In this document: positions 9,118 to 22,789 of the stretch, one piece after another
How positions within the stretch are numbered: position 1 is the first letter of the stretch
How the letters are laid out: every line of letters begins with the position of its first letter
Source: Cladorhizidae sp. MBARI D1340-BT2
Lineage: Eukaryota > Porifera > Demospongiae > Poecilosclerida > Cladorhizidae
Direction: 5' to 3'
NCBI GenBank assembly: GCA_028752905.1
Contig: JAQNBH010000019.1
Span: forward strand, 1,261,001-1,325,000
Length of the DNA stretch: 64,000 nucleotides
The notes under the pieces: model-generated
What the model was told of the DNA's origin: nothing
What the model saw: the letters and a program-made list of their open reading frames with translations, nothing else
The model's database searches: none
Program-made: the position numbers and the translations under genes

Positions 9118-12100
9118 TCTCTGTTGATATCAAACATCCATAATATTCTGCACACTTCACTGTAATGGACTTGATATGATTCGAATGATAGGTTTCATTA
9201 TGTGTTCTCTATCTTGATATTTGCCCTAATTTGGTCTATATATAGGTTTCTCATTTCCCCCCCAAAAATCTTGTTATTTTACCGTAAAGCTCATAACTTT
9301 TCTACACTTTACCCCAAAAAGATAATTTTTATATCACCGGATAGCCCTTCTAATTATCTGTCTTTTGTACGTGCCAAAATTTTGAGTACTCTAAGTATTA
9401 GCAAGTTATGGTGATTTGAAGTGGTAAGGTTTGCGATCTTTCCTGGCGTTTTCCAGTTGCCAAAGCGGTGGCCTGCCAGTGAAAAACCACTACATTTATT
9501 GATAATCTGTTGACATGTTGCAGATAAGGGCCTTCTCTATCAGTTGACAAAATCTGGGACTTTGGTCTTGTTAATTAGGGCAGTTATGAATTGTACTCTT
9601 ACTTGATGCTAAACATGTTAGCTTCGTAGATTATCCACACTTCACTGAATAGACTTGATGTATAGCTATTAAGATAGGACTCTCTAAGTGCTCTCTCTTG
9701 ATACCAAACATCCATATATTCTGCACACTTCACTGTAATGGACTTGCAAGATAGGTATCTCTCAGTGTTCTCTATCTTGAGCTAAACATGTTAGCTTCAT
9801 AGATTCTCCACACTTCACTGAATAGACTTGATATATAGTTCTAAAGGTAGGCCTCTCTCTGTTCTCTCTCTTGATACCAAACATCCGTATATTCTGCATA
9901 CATAGAATCACAAGATAGGTTTCTCTATGTGTTCTCTATCTTGATGCTAAACAGGTTAGCTTCATAGATTCTCCACACTTCACTGTATAAACTTGATATA
10001 TAGCTATTAAGATAGGTCTCTCCCTGTGCTCTCTGTTGATATCAAACATCCATAATATTCTGCACACTTCACTGTAATGGACTTGATATGATTCGAATGA
10101 TAGGTTTCATTATGTGTTCTCTATCTTGATATTTGCCCTAATTTGGTCTATATATATGTTTCTCATTTTCCCCCCAAAAATCTTGTTATTTTGCCGTAAA
10201 GCTCATAACTTTTCTACACTTTACCCCAAAAAGATAATTTTTATATCACCGGATAGCCCTTCTAATTATCTGTCTTTTGTATGTGCCAAAATTTTGAGTA
10301 CTCTAAGTATTAGCAAGTTATGGTGATTTGAAGTGGTAAGGTTTGCGATCTTTCCTGGCGTTTTCCAGTTGCCAAAGCGGTGGCCTGCCAGTGAAAAACC
10401 ACTACATTTATTGATAATCTGTTGACATGTTGCAGATAAGGGCCTTCTCTATCAGTTGACAAAATCTGGGACTTTGGTCTTGTTAATTAGGGCAGTTATG
10501 AATTGTACTCTTACTTGATGCTAAACATGTTAGCTTCGTAGATTATCCACACTTCACTGAATAGACTTGATGTATAGCTATTAAGATAGGACTCTCTAAG
10601 TGCTCTCTCTTGATACCAAACATCCATATATTCTGCAGACTTCACTGTAATGGACTTGCAAGATAGGTATCTCTCAGTGTTCTCTATCTTGAGCTAAACA
10701 TGTTAGCTTCATAGATTCTCCACACTTCACTGAATAGACTTGATATATAGTTCTAAAGGTAGGCCTCTCTCTGTTCTTTCTCTTGATACCAAACATCCGT
10801 ATATTCTGCATACATAGAATCACAAGATAGGTTTCTCTATGTGTTCTCTATCTTGATGCTAAACAGGTTAGCTTCATAGATTCTCCACACTTCACTGTAT
10901 AAACTTGATATATAGCTATTAAGATAGGTCTCTCCCTGTGCTCTCTGTTTATATCAAACATCCATAATATTCTGCACACTTCACTGTAATGGACTTGATA
11001 TGATTCGAATGATAGGTTTCATTATGTGTTCTCTATCTTGATATTTGCCCTAATTTGGTCTATATATATGTTTCTCATTTTCCCCCCAAAAATCTTGTTA
11101 TTTTGCCGTAAAGCTCATAACTTTTCTACACTCTACCCCAAAAAGATAATTTTTATATCATCGGATAGCCCTTCTAATTATCTGTCTTTTGTACGTGCCA
11201 AAATTTTGAGTACTCTAAGTATTAGCAAGTTATGGTGATTTGAAGTGGTAAGGTTTGCGATCTTTCCTGGCGTTTTCCAGTTGCCAAAGCGGTGGCCTGC
11301 CAGTGAAAAACCACTACATTTATTGATAATCTGTTGACATGTTGCAGATAAGGGCCTTCTCTATCAGTTGACAAAATCTGGGACTTTGGTCTTGTTAATT
11401 AGGGCAGTTATGAATTGTACTCTTACTTGATGCTAAACATGTTAGCTTCGTAGATTATCCACACTTCACTGAATAGACTTGATGTATAGCTATTAAGATA
11501 GGACTCTCTAAGTGCTCTCTCTTGATACCAAACATCCATATATTCTGCACACTTCACTGTAATGGACTTGCAAGATAGGTATCTCTCAGTGTTCTCTATC
11601 TTGAGCTAAACATGTTAGCTTCATAGATTCTCCACACTTCACTGAATAGACTTGATATATAGCTCTAAAGGTAGGCCTCTCTCTGTTCTCTCTCTTGATA
11701 CCAAACATCCGTATATTCTGCATACATAGAATCACAAGATAGGTTTCTCTATGTGTTCTCTATCTTGATGCTAAACAGGTTAGCTTCATAGATTCTCCAC
11801 ACTTCACTGTATAAACTTGATATATAGCTATTAAGATAGGTCTCTCCCTGTGCTCTCTGTTGATATCAAACATCCATAATATTCTGCACACTTCACTGTA
11901 ATGGACTTGATATGATTCGAATGATAGGTTTCATTATGTGTTCTCTATCTTGATATTTGCCCTAATTTGGTCTATATGTTTCTCATTTCCCCCCCAAAAA
12001 TCTTGTTATTTTGCCGTAAAGCTCATAACTTTTCTACACTCTACCCCAAAAAGATAATTTTTATATCACCGGATAGCCCTTCTAATTATCTGTCTTTTGT

Positions 12101-12761
12101 ACGTGCCAAAATTTTGAGTACTCTAAGTATTAGCAAGTTATGGTGATTTGAAGTGGTAAGGTTTGCGATCTTTCCTGGCGTTTTCCAGTTGCCAAAGCGG
12201 TGGCCTGCCAGTGAAAAACCACTACATTTATTGATAATCTGTTGACATGTTGCAGATAAGGGCCTTCTCTATCAGTTGACAAAATCTGGGACTTTGGTCT
12301 TGTTAATTAGGGCAGTTATGAATTGTACTCTTACTTGATGCTAAACATGTTAGCTTCGTAGATTATCCACACTTCACTGAATAGACTTGATGTATAGCTA
12401 TTAAGATAGGACTCTCTAAGTGCTCTCTCTTGATACCAAACATCCATATATTCTGCACACTTCACTGTAATGGACTTGCAAGATAGGTATCTCTCAGTGT
12501 TCTCTATCTTGAGCTAAACATGTTAGCTTCATAGATTCTCCACACTTCACTGAATAGACTTGATATATAGCTCTAAAGGTAGGCCTCTCTCTGTTCTCTC
12601 TCTTGATACCAAACATCCGTATATTCTGCATACATAGAATCACAAGATAGGTTTCTCTATGTGTTCTCTATCTTGATGCTAAACAGGTTAGCTTCATAGA
12701 TTCTCCACACTTCACTGTATAAACTTGATATATAGCTATTAAGATAGGTCTCTCCCTGTGC
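9118..12761 (+). repeat. Tetramer higher-order repeat, copy 2 (units 11-14)
   Basis: 3,644 bp: unit 11 (9118, class I, TATAGTTCT), unit 12 (10030, class II, GTATGTGCC, CTGCAG, TATAGTTCT, TTCTTTCTC), unit 13 (10942, class II, CATCGG in place of CACCGG and a broken TTGATATCAA), unit 14 (11854, class III, 908 bp, T3C7A5 run). It matches copy 1 unit for unit apart from these private changes. Unit 11 is the last class I unit and unit 13 the last class II unit in the window. Confidence 0.88.
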
Positions 12762-13673
12762 TCTCTGTTGATATCAAACATCCATAATATTCTGCACACT
12801 TCACTGTAATGGACTTGATATGATTCGAATGATAGGTTTCATTATGTGTTCTCTATCTTGATATTTGCCCTAATTTAGTCTATATATATGTTTCTCATTT
12901 TCCCCCCAAAAATCTTGTTATTTTGCCGTAAAGCTCATAACTTTTCTACACTTTACCCCAAAAAGATAATTTTTATATCACGGGATAGCCCTTCTAATTA
13001 TCTGTCTTTTGTACGTGCCAAAATTTTGAGTACTCTAAGTATTAGCAAGTTATGGTGATTTGAAGTGGTAAGGTTTGCGATCTTTCCTGGCGTTTTCCAG
13101 TTGCCAAAGCGGTGGCCTGCCAGTGAAAAACCACTACATTTATTGATAATCTGTTGACATGTTGCAGATAAGGGCCTTCTCTATCAGTTGACAAAATCTG
13201 GGACTTTGGTCTTGTTAATTAGGGCAGTTATGAATTGTACTCTTACTTGATGCTAAACATGTTAGCTTCGTATATTATCCACACTTCACTGAATAGACTT
13301 GATGTATAGCTATTAAGATAGGACTCTCTAAGTGCTCTCTCTTGATACCAAACATCCATATATTCTGCACACTTCACTGTAATGGACTTGCAAGATAGGT
13401 ATCTCTCAGTGTTCTCTATCTTGAGCTAAACATGTTAGCTTCATAGATTCTCCACACTTCACTGAATAGACTTGATATATAGCTCTAAAGGTAGGCCTCT
13501 CTCTGTTCTCTCTCTTGATACCAAACATCCGTATATTCTGCATACATAGAATCACAAGATAGGTTTCTCTATGTGTTCTCTATCTTGATGCTAAACAGGT
13601 TAGCTTCATAGATTCTCCACACTTCACTGTATAAACTTGATATATAGCTATTAAGATAGGTCTCTCCCTGTGC
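11854..13673 (+). repeat. Dimer higher-order repeat III-IVg, units 14-15
   Basis: 1,820 bp: class III unit 14 plus unit 15 (12762), the first unit with TTTAG and CACGGG. Unit 15 keeps CACTTTACCCC and has a private TCGTATATTATCC. The pair overlaps the end of the tetramer and starts the region without class I or II units. Confidence 0.85.
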
Positions 13674-15493
13674 TCTCTGTTGATATCAAACATCCATAAT
13701 ATTCTGCACACTTCACTGTAATGGACTTGATATGATTCGAATGATAGGTTTCATTATGTGTTCTCTATCTTGATATTTGCCCTAATTTGGTCTATATGTT
13801 TCTCATTTTCCCCCCAAAAATCTTGTTATTTTGCCGTAAAGCTCATAACTTTTCTACACTCTACCCCAAAAAGATAATTTTTATATCACCGGATAGCCCT
13901 TCTAATTATCTGTCTTTTGTACGTGCCAAAATTTTGAGTACTCTAAGTATTAGCAAGTTATGGTGATTTGAAGTGGTAAGGTTTGCGATCTTTCCTGGCG
14001 TTTTCCAGTTGCCAAAGCGGTGGCCTGCCAGTGAAAAACCACTACATTTATTGATAATCTGTTGACATGTTGCAGATAAGGGCCTTCTCTATCAGTTGAC
14101 AAAATCTGGGACTTTGGTCTTGTTAATTAGGGCAGTTATGAATTGTACTCTTACTTGATGCTAAACATGTTAGCTTCGTAGATTATCCACACTTCACTGA
14201 ATAGACTTGATGTATAGCTATTAAGATAGGACTCTCTAAGTGCTCTCTCTTGATACCAAACATCCATATATTCTGCACACTTCACTGTAATGGACTTGCA
14301 AGATAGGTATCTCTCAGTGTTCTCTATCTTGAGCTAAACATGTTAGCTTCATAGATTCTCCACACTTCACTGAATAGACTTGATATATAGCTCTAAAGGT
14401 AGGCCTCTCTCTGTTCTCTCTCTTGATACCAAACATCCGTATATTCTGCATACATAGAATCACAAGATAGGTTTCTCTATGTGTTCTCTATCTTGATGCT
14501 AAACAGGTTAGCTTCATAGATTCTCCACACTTCACTGTATAAACTTGATATATAGCTATTAAGATAGGTCTCTCCCTGTGCTCTCTGTTGATATCAAACA
14601 TCCATAATATTCTGCACACTTCACTGTAATGGACTTGATATGATTCGAATGATAGGTTTCATTATGTGTTCTCTATCTTGATATTTGCCCTAATTTAGTC
14701 TATATATATGTTTCTCATTTTCCCCCCAAAAATCTTGTTATTTTGCCGTAAAGCTCATAACTTTTCTACACTTTACCCCAAAAAGATAATTTTTATATCA
14801 CGGGATAGCCCTTCTAATTATCTGTCTTTTGTACGTGCCAAAATTTTGAGTACTCTAAGTATTAGCAAGTTATGGTGATTTGAAGTGGTAAGGTTTGCGA
14901 TCTTTCCTGGCGTTTTCCAGTTGCCAAAGCGGTGGCCTGCCAGTGAAAAACCACTACATTTATTGATAATCTGTTGACATGTTGCAGATAAGGGCCTTCT
15001 CTATCAGTTGACAAAATCTGTGACTTTGGTCTTGTTAATTAGGGCAGTTATGAATTGTACTCTTACTTGATGCTAAACATGTTAGCTTCGTAGATTATCC
15101 ACACTTCACTGAATAGACTTGATGTATAGCTATTAAGATAGGACTCTCTAAGTGCTCTCTCTTGATACCAAACATCCATATATTCTGCACACTTCACTGT
15201 AATGGACTTGCAAGATAGGTATCTCTCAGTGTTCTCTATCTTGAGCTAAACATGTTAGCTTCATAGATTCTCCACACTTCACTGAATAGACTTGATATAT
15301 AGCTCTAAAGGTAGGCCTCTCTCTGTTCTCTCTCTTGATACCAAACATCCGTATATTCTGCATACATAGAATCACAAGATAGGTTTCTCTATGTGTTCTC
15401 TATCTTGATGCTAAACAGGTTAGCTTCATAGATTCTCCACACTTTACTGTATAAACTTGATATATAGCTATTAAGATAGGTCTCTCCCTGTGC
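13674..15493 (+). repeat. Dimer higher-order repeat III-IVg, units 16-17
   Basis: 1,820 bp: class III unit 16 (13674) and class IVg unit 17 (14582). Unit 17 has CTTTACCCC, CTGTGACTT (usual CTGGGACTT) and CACTTTACTG in A3. The same combination recurs in unit 67, 50 units away. Confidence 0.85.
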
Positions 15494-18400
15494 TCTCTGT
15501 TGATATCAAACATCCATAATATTCTGCACACTTCACTGTAATGGACTTGATATGATTCGAATGATAGGTTTCATTATGTGTTCTCTATCTTGATATTTGC
15601 CCTAATTTAGTCTATATATATGTTTCTCATTTTCCCCCCAAAAATCTTGTTATTTTGCCGTAAAGCTCATAACTTTTCTACACTCTACCCCAAAAAGATA
15701 ATTTTTATATCACCGGATAGCCCTTCTAATTATCTGTCTTTTGTACGTGCCAAAATTTTGAGTACTCTAAGTATTAGCAAGTTATGGTGATTTGAAGTGG
15801 TAAGGTTTGCGATCTTTCCTGGCGTTTTCCAGTTGCCAAAGCGGTGGCCTGCCAGTGAAAAACCACTACATTTATTGATAATCTGTTGACATGTTGCAGA
15901 TAAGGGCCTTCTCTATCAGTTGACAAAATCTGGGACTTTGGTCTTGTTAATTAGGGCAGTTATGAATTGTACTCTTACTTGATGCTAAACATGTTAGCTT
16001 CGTAGATTATCCACACTTCACTGAATAGACTTGATGTATAGCTATTAAGATAGGACTCTCTAAGTGCTCTCTCTTGATACCAAACATCCATATATTCTGC
16101 ACACTTCACTGTAATGGACTTGCAAGATAGGTATCTCTCAGTGTTCTCTATCTTGAGCTAAACATGTTAGCTTCATAGATTCTCCACACTTCACTGAATA
16201 GACTTGATATATAGCTCTAAAGGTAGGCCTCTCTCTGTTCTCTCTCTTGATACCAAACATCCGTATATTCTGCATACATAGAATCACAAGATAGGTTTCT
16301 CTATGTGTTCTCTATCTTGATGCTAAACAGGTTAGCTTCATAGATTCTCCACACTTCACTGTATAAACTTGATATATAGCTATTAAGATAGGTCTCTCCC
16401 TGTGCTCTCTGTTGATATCAAACATCCATAATATTCTGCACACTTCACTGTAATGGACTTGATATGATTCGAATGATAGGTTTCATTATGTGTTCTCTAT
16501 CTTGATATTTGCCCTAATTTAGTCTATATATATGTTTCTCATTTTCCCCCCAAAAATCTTGTTATTTTGCCGTAAAGCTCATAACTTTTCTACACTCTAC
16601 CCCAAAAAGATAATTTTTATATCACGGGATAGCCCTTCTAATTATCTGTCTTTTGTACGTGCCAAAATTTTGAGTACTCTAAGTATTAGCAAGTTATGGT
16701 GATTTGAAGTGGTAAGGTTTGCGATCTTTCCTGGCGTTTTCCAGTTGCCAAAGCGGTGGCCTGCCAGTGAAAAACCACTACATTTATTGATAATCTGTTG
16801 ACATGTTGCAGATAAGGGCCTTCTCTATCAGTTGACAAAATCTGGGACTTTGGTCTTGTTAATTAGGGCAGTTATGAATTGTACTCTTACTTGATGCTAA
16901 ACATGTTAGCTTCGTAGATTATCCACACTTCACTGAATAGACTTGATGTATAGCTATTAAGATAGGACTCTCTAAGTGCTCTCTCTTGATACCAAACATC
17001 CATATATTCTGCACACTTCACTGTAATGGACTTGCAAGATAGGTATCTCTCAGTGTTCTCTATCTTGAGCTAAACATGTTAGCTTCATAGATTCTCCACA
17101 CTTCACTGAATAGACTTGATATATAGCTCTAAAGGTAGGCCTCTCTCTGTTCTCTCTCTTGATACCAAACATCCGTATATTCTGCATACATAGAATCACA
17201 AGATAGGTTTCTCTATGTGTTCTCTATCTTGATGCTAAACAGGTTAGCTTCATAGATTCTCCACACTTCACTGTATAAACTTGATATATAGCTATTAAGA
17301 TAGGTCTCTCCCTGTGCTCTCTGTTGATATCAAACATCCATAATATTCTGCACACTTCACTGTAATGGACTTGATATGATTCGAATGATAGGTTTCATTA
17401 TGTGTTCTCTATCTTGATATTTGCCCTAATTTAGTCTATATATATGTTTCTCATTTTCCCCCAAAAAATCTTGTTATTTTGCCGTAAAGCTCATAACTTT
17501 TCTACACTCTACCCCAAAAAGATAATTTTTATATCACGGGATAGCCCTTCTAATTATCTGTCTTTTATACGTGCCAAAATTTTGAGTACTCTAAGTATTA
17601 GCAAGTTATGGTGATTTGAAGTGGTAAGGTTTGCGATCTTTCCTGGCGTTTTCCAGTTGCCAAAGCGGTGGCCTGCCAGTGAAAAACCACTACATTTATT
17701 GATAATCTGTTGACATGTTGCAGATAAGGGCCTTCTCTATCAGTTGACAAAATCTGGGACTTTGGTCTTGTTAATTAGGGCAGTTATGAATTGTACTCTT
17801 ACTTGATGCTAAACATGTTAGCTTCGTAGATTATCCACACTTCACTGAATAGACTTGATGTATAGCTATTAAGATAGGACTCTCTAAGTGCTCTCTCTTG
17901 ATACCAAACATCCATATATTCTGCACACTTCACTGTAATGGACTTGCAAGATAGGTATCTCTCAGTGTTCTCTATCTTGAGCTAAACATGTTAGCTTCAT
18001 AGATTCTCCACACTTCACTGAATAGACTTGATATATAGCTCTAAAGGTAGGCCTCTCTCTGTTCTCTCTCTTGATACCAAACATCCGTATATTCTGCATA
18101 CATAGAATCACAAGATAGGTTTCTCTATGTGTTCTCTATCTTGATGCTAAACAGGTTAGCTTCATAGATTCTCCACACTTTACTGTATAAACTTGATATA
18201 TAGCTATTAAGATAGGTCTCTCCCTGTGCTCTCTGTTGATATCAAACATCCATAATATTCTGCACACTTCACTGTAATGGACTTGATATGATTCGAATGA
18301 TAGGTTTCATTATGTGTTCTCTATCTTGATATTTGCCCTAATTTAGTCTATATATATGTTTCTCATTTTCCCCCCAAAAATCTTGTTATTTTGCCGTAAA

Positions 18401-21400
18401 GCTCATAACTTTTCTACACTCTACCCCAAAAAGATAATTTTTATATCACCGGATAGCCCTTCTAATTATCTGTCTTTTGTACGTGCCAAAATTTTGAGTA
18501 CTCTAAGTATTAGCAAGTTATGGTGATTTGAAGTGGTAAGGTTTGCGATCTTTCCTGGCGTTTTCCAGTTGCCAAAGCGGTGGCCTGCCAGTGAAAAACC
18601 ACTACATTTATTGATAATCTGTTGACATGTTGCAGATAAGGGCCTTCTCTATCAGTTGACAAAATCTGGGACTTTGGTCTTGTTAATTAGGGCAGTTATG
18701 AATTGTACTCTTACTTGATGCTAAACATGTTAGCTTCGTAGATTATCCACACTTCACTGAATAGACTTGATGTATAGCTATTAAGATAGGACTCTCTAAG
18801 TGCTCTCTCTTGATACCAAACATCCATATATTCTGCACACTTCACTGTAATGGACTTGCAAGATAGGTATCTCTCAGTGTTCTCTATCTTGAGCTAAACA
18901 TGTTAGCTTCATAGATTCTCCACACTTCACTGAATAGACTTGATATATAGCTCTAAAGGTAGGCCTCTCTCTGTTCTCTCTCTTGATACCAAACATCCGT
19001 ATATTCTGCATACATAGAATCACAAGATAGGTTTCTCTATGTGTTCTCTATCTTGATGCTAAACAGGTTAGCTTCATAGATTCTCCAAACTTCACTGTAT
19101 AAACTTGATATATAGCTATTAAGATAGGTCTCTCCCTGTGCTCTCTGTTGATATCAAACATCCATAATATTCTGCACACTTCACTGTAATGGACTTGATA
19201 TGATTCGAATGATAGGTTTCATTATGTGTTCTCTATCTTGATATTTGCCCTAATTTAGTCTATATATATGTTTCTCATTTTTCCCCCAAAAATCTTGTTA
19301 TTTTGCCGTAAAGCTCATAACTTTTCTACACTCTACCCCAAAAAGATAATTTTTATATCACGGGATAGCCCTTCTAATTATATGTCTTTTGTACGTGCCA
19401 AAATTTTGAGTACTCTAAGTATTAGCAAGTTATGGTGATTTGAAGTGGTAAGGTTTGCGATCTTTCCTGGCGTTTTCCAGTTGCCAAAGCGGTGGCCTGC
19501 CAGTGAAAAACCACTACATTTATTGATAATCTGTTGACATGTTGCAGATAAGGGCCTTCTCTATCAGTTGACAAAATCTGGGACTTTGGTCTTGTTAATT
19601 AGGGCAGTTATGAATTGTACTCTTACTTGATGCTAAACATGTTAGCTTCGTAGATTATCCACACTTCACTGAATAGACTTGATGTATAGCTATTAAGATA
19701 GGACTCTCTAAGTGCTCTCTCTTGATACCAAACATCCATATATTCTGCACACTTCACTGTAATGGACTTGCAAGATAGGTATCTCTCAGTGTTCTCTATC
19801 TTGAGCTAAACATGTTAGCTTCATAGATTCTCCACACTTCACTGAATAGACTTGATATATAGCTCTAAAGGTAGGCCTCTCTCTGTTCTCTCTCTTGATA
19901 CCAAACATCCGTATATTCTGCATACATAGAATCACAAGATAGGTTTCTCTATGTGTTCTCTATCTTGATGCTAAACAGGTTAGCTTCATAGATTCTCCAC
20001 ACTTTACTGTATAAACTTGATATATAGCTATTAAGATAGGTCTCTCCCTGTGCTCTCTGTTGATATCAAACATCCATAATATTCTGCACACTTCACTGTA
20101 ATGGACTTGATATGATTCGAATGATAGGTTTCATTATGTGTTCTCTATCTTGATATTTGCCCTAATTTAGTCTATATATATGTTTCTCATTTTCCCCCCA
20201 AAAATCTTGTTATTTTGCCGTAAAGCTCATAACTTTTCTACACTCTACCCCAAAAAGATAATTTTTATATCACCGGATAGCCCTTCTAATTATCTGTCTT
20301 TTGTACGTGCCAAAATTTTGAGTACTCTAAGTATTAGCAAGTTATGGTGATTTGAAGTGGTAAGGTTTGCGATCTTTCCTGGCGTTTTCCAGTTGCCAAA
20401 GCGGTGGCCTGCCAGTGAAAAACCACTACATTTATTGATAATCTGTTGACATGTTGCAGATAAGGGCCTTCTCTATCAGTTGACAAAATCTGGGACTTTG
20501 GTCTTGTTAATTAGGGCAGTTATGAATTGTACTCTTACTTGATGCTAAACATGTTAGCTTCGTAGATTATCCACACTTCACTGAATAGACTTGATGTATA
20601 GCTATTAAGATAGGACTCTCTAAGTGCTCTCTCTTGATACCAAACATCCATATATTCTGCACACTTCACTGTAATGGACTTGCAAGATAGGTATCTCTCA
20701 GTGTTCTCTATCTTGAGCTAAACATGTTAGCTTCATAGATTCTCCACACTTCACTGAATAGACTTGATATATAGCTCTAAAGGTAGGCCTCTCTCTGTTC
20801 TCTCTCTTGATACCAAACATCCGTATATTCTGCATACATAGAATCACAAGATAGGTTTCTCTATGTGTTCTCTATCTTGATGCTAAACAGGTTAGCTTCA
20901 TAGATTCTCCACACTTCACTGTATAAACTTGATATATAGCTATTAAGATAGGTCTCTCCCTGTGCTCTCTGTTGATATCAAACATCCATAATATTCTGCA
21001 CACTTCACTGTAATGGACTTGATATGATTCGAATGATAGGTTTCATTATGTGTTCTCTATCTTGATATTTGCCCTAATTTAGTCTATATATATGTTTCTC
21101 ATTTTCCCCCCAAAAATCTTGTTATTTTGCCGTAAAGCTCATAACTTTTCTACACTCTACCCCAAAAAGATAATTTTTATATCACGGGATAGCCCTTCTA
21201 ATTATCTGTCTTTTGTACGTGCCAAAATTTTGAGTACTCTAAGTATTAGCAAGTTATGGTGATTTGAAGTGGTAAGGTTTGCGATCTTTCCTGGCGTTTT
21301 CCAGTTGCCAAAGCGGTGGCCTGCCAGTGAAAAACCACTACATTTATTGATAATCTGTTGACATGTTGCAGATAAGGGCCTTCTCTATCAGTTGACAAAA

Positions 21401-22789
21401 TCTGGGACTTTGGTCTTGTTAATTAGGGCAGTTATGAATTGTACTCTTACTTGATGCTAAACATGTTAGCTTCGTAGATTATCCACACTTCACTGAATAG
21501 ACTTGATGTATAGCTATTAAGATAGGACTCTCTAAGTGCTCTCTCTTGATACCAAACATCCATATATTCTGCACACTTCACTGTAATGGACTTGCAAGAT
21601 AGGTATCTCTCAGTGTTCTCTATCTTGAGCTAAACATGTTAGCTTCATAGATTCTCCACACTTCACTGAATAGACTTGATATATAGCTCTAAAGGTAGGC
21701 CTCTCTCTGTTCTCTCTCTTGATACCAAACATCCGTATATTCTGCATACATAGAATCACAAGATAGGTTTCTCTATGTGTTCTCTATCTTGATGCTAAAC
21801 AGGTTAGCTTCATAGATTCTCCACACTTCACTGTATAAACTTGATATATAGCTATTAAGATAGGTCTCTCCCTGTGCTCTCTGTTGATATCAAACATCCA
21901 TAATATTCTGCATACTTCACTGTAATGGACTTGATATGATTCGAATGATAGGTTTCATTATGTGTTCTCTATCTTGATATTTGCCCTAATTTAGTCTATA
22001 TATATGTTTCTCATTTTCCCCCCAAAAATCTTGTTATTTTGCCGTAAAGCTCATAACTTTTCTACACTTTACCCCAAAAAGATAATTTTTATATCACGGG
22101 ATAGCCCTTCTAATTATCTGTCTTTTGTACGTGCCAAAATTTTGAGTACTCTAAGTATTAGCAAGTTATGGTGATTTGAAGTGGTAAGGTTTGCGATCTT
22201 TCCTGGCGTTTTCCAGTTGCCAAAGCGGTGGCCTGCCAGTGAAAAACCACTACATTTATTGATAATCTGTTGACATGTTGCAGATAAGGGCCTTCTCTAT
22301 CAGTTGACAAAATCTGGGACTTTGGTCTTGTTAATTAGGGCAGTTATGAATTGTACTCTTACTTGATGCTAAACATGTTAGCTTCGTAGATTATCCACAC
22401 TTCACTGAATAGACTTGATGTATAGCTATTAAGATAGGACTCTCTAAGTGCTCTCTCTTGATACCAAACATCCATATATTCTGCACACTTCACTGTAATG
22501 GACTTGCAAGATAGGTATCTCTCAGTGTTCTCTATCTTGAGCTAAACATGTTAGCTTCATAGATTCTCCACACTTCACTGAATAGACTTGATATATAGCT
22601 CTAAAGGTAGGCCTCTCTCTGTTCTCTCTCTTGATACCAAACATCCGTATATTCTGCATACATAGAATCACAAGATAGGTTTCTCTATGTGTTCTCTATC
22701 TTGATGCTAAACAGGTTAGCTTCATAGATTCTCCACACTTCACTGTATAAACTTGATATATAGCTATTAAGATAGGTCTCTCCCTGTGC
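15494..22789 (+). repeat. Units 18-25, class IV units without a fixed order
   Basis: Unit 18 (15494, IVc), 19 (16406, IVg), 20 (17318, IVg, T4C5A6, CTTTTATACG), 21 (18230, IVc, CTCCAAAC at 19088), 22 (19142, IVg, T5C5A5, TTATATGTC), 23 (20054, IVc), 24 (20966, IVg), 25 (21878, IVg, CTGCATAC at its start, CTTTACCCC). Classes IVc and IVg nearly alternate, which hints at an underlying dimer of 1,824 bp blurred by later exchange. Confidence 0.85.

Noticed and set aside
998..11238. Eleven nearly identical 70-residue open frames spaced by the unit length, as a multigene family of small membrane proteins
   Set aside because: They begin at GTG rather than ATG, have no ribosome-binding or promoter context, are interrupted in most of the 70 units, and their differences are mostly residue-changing (about 15 against 3 silent). 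They are by-products of the satellite.
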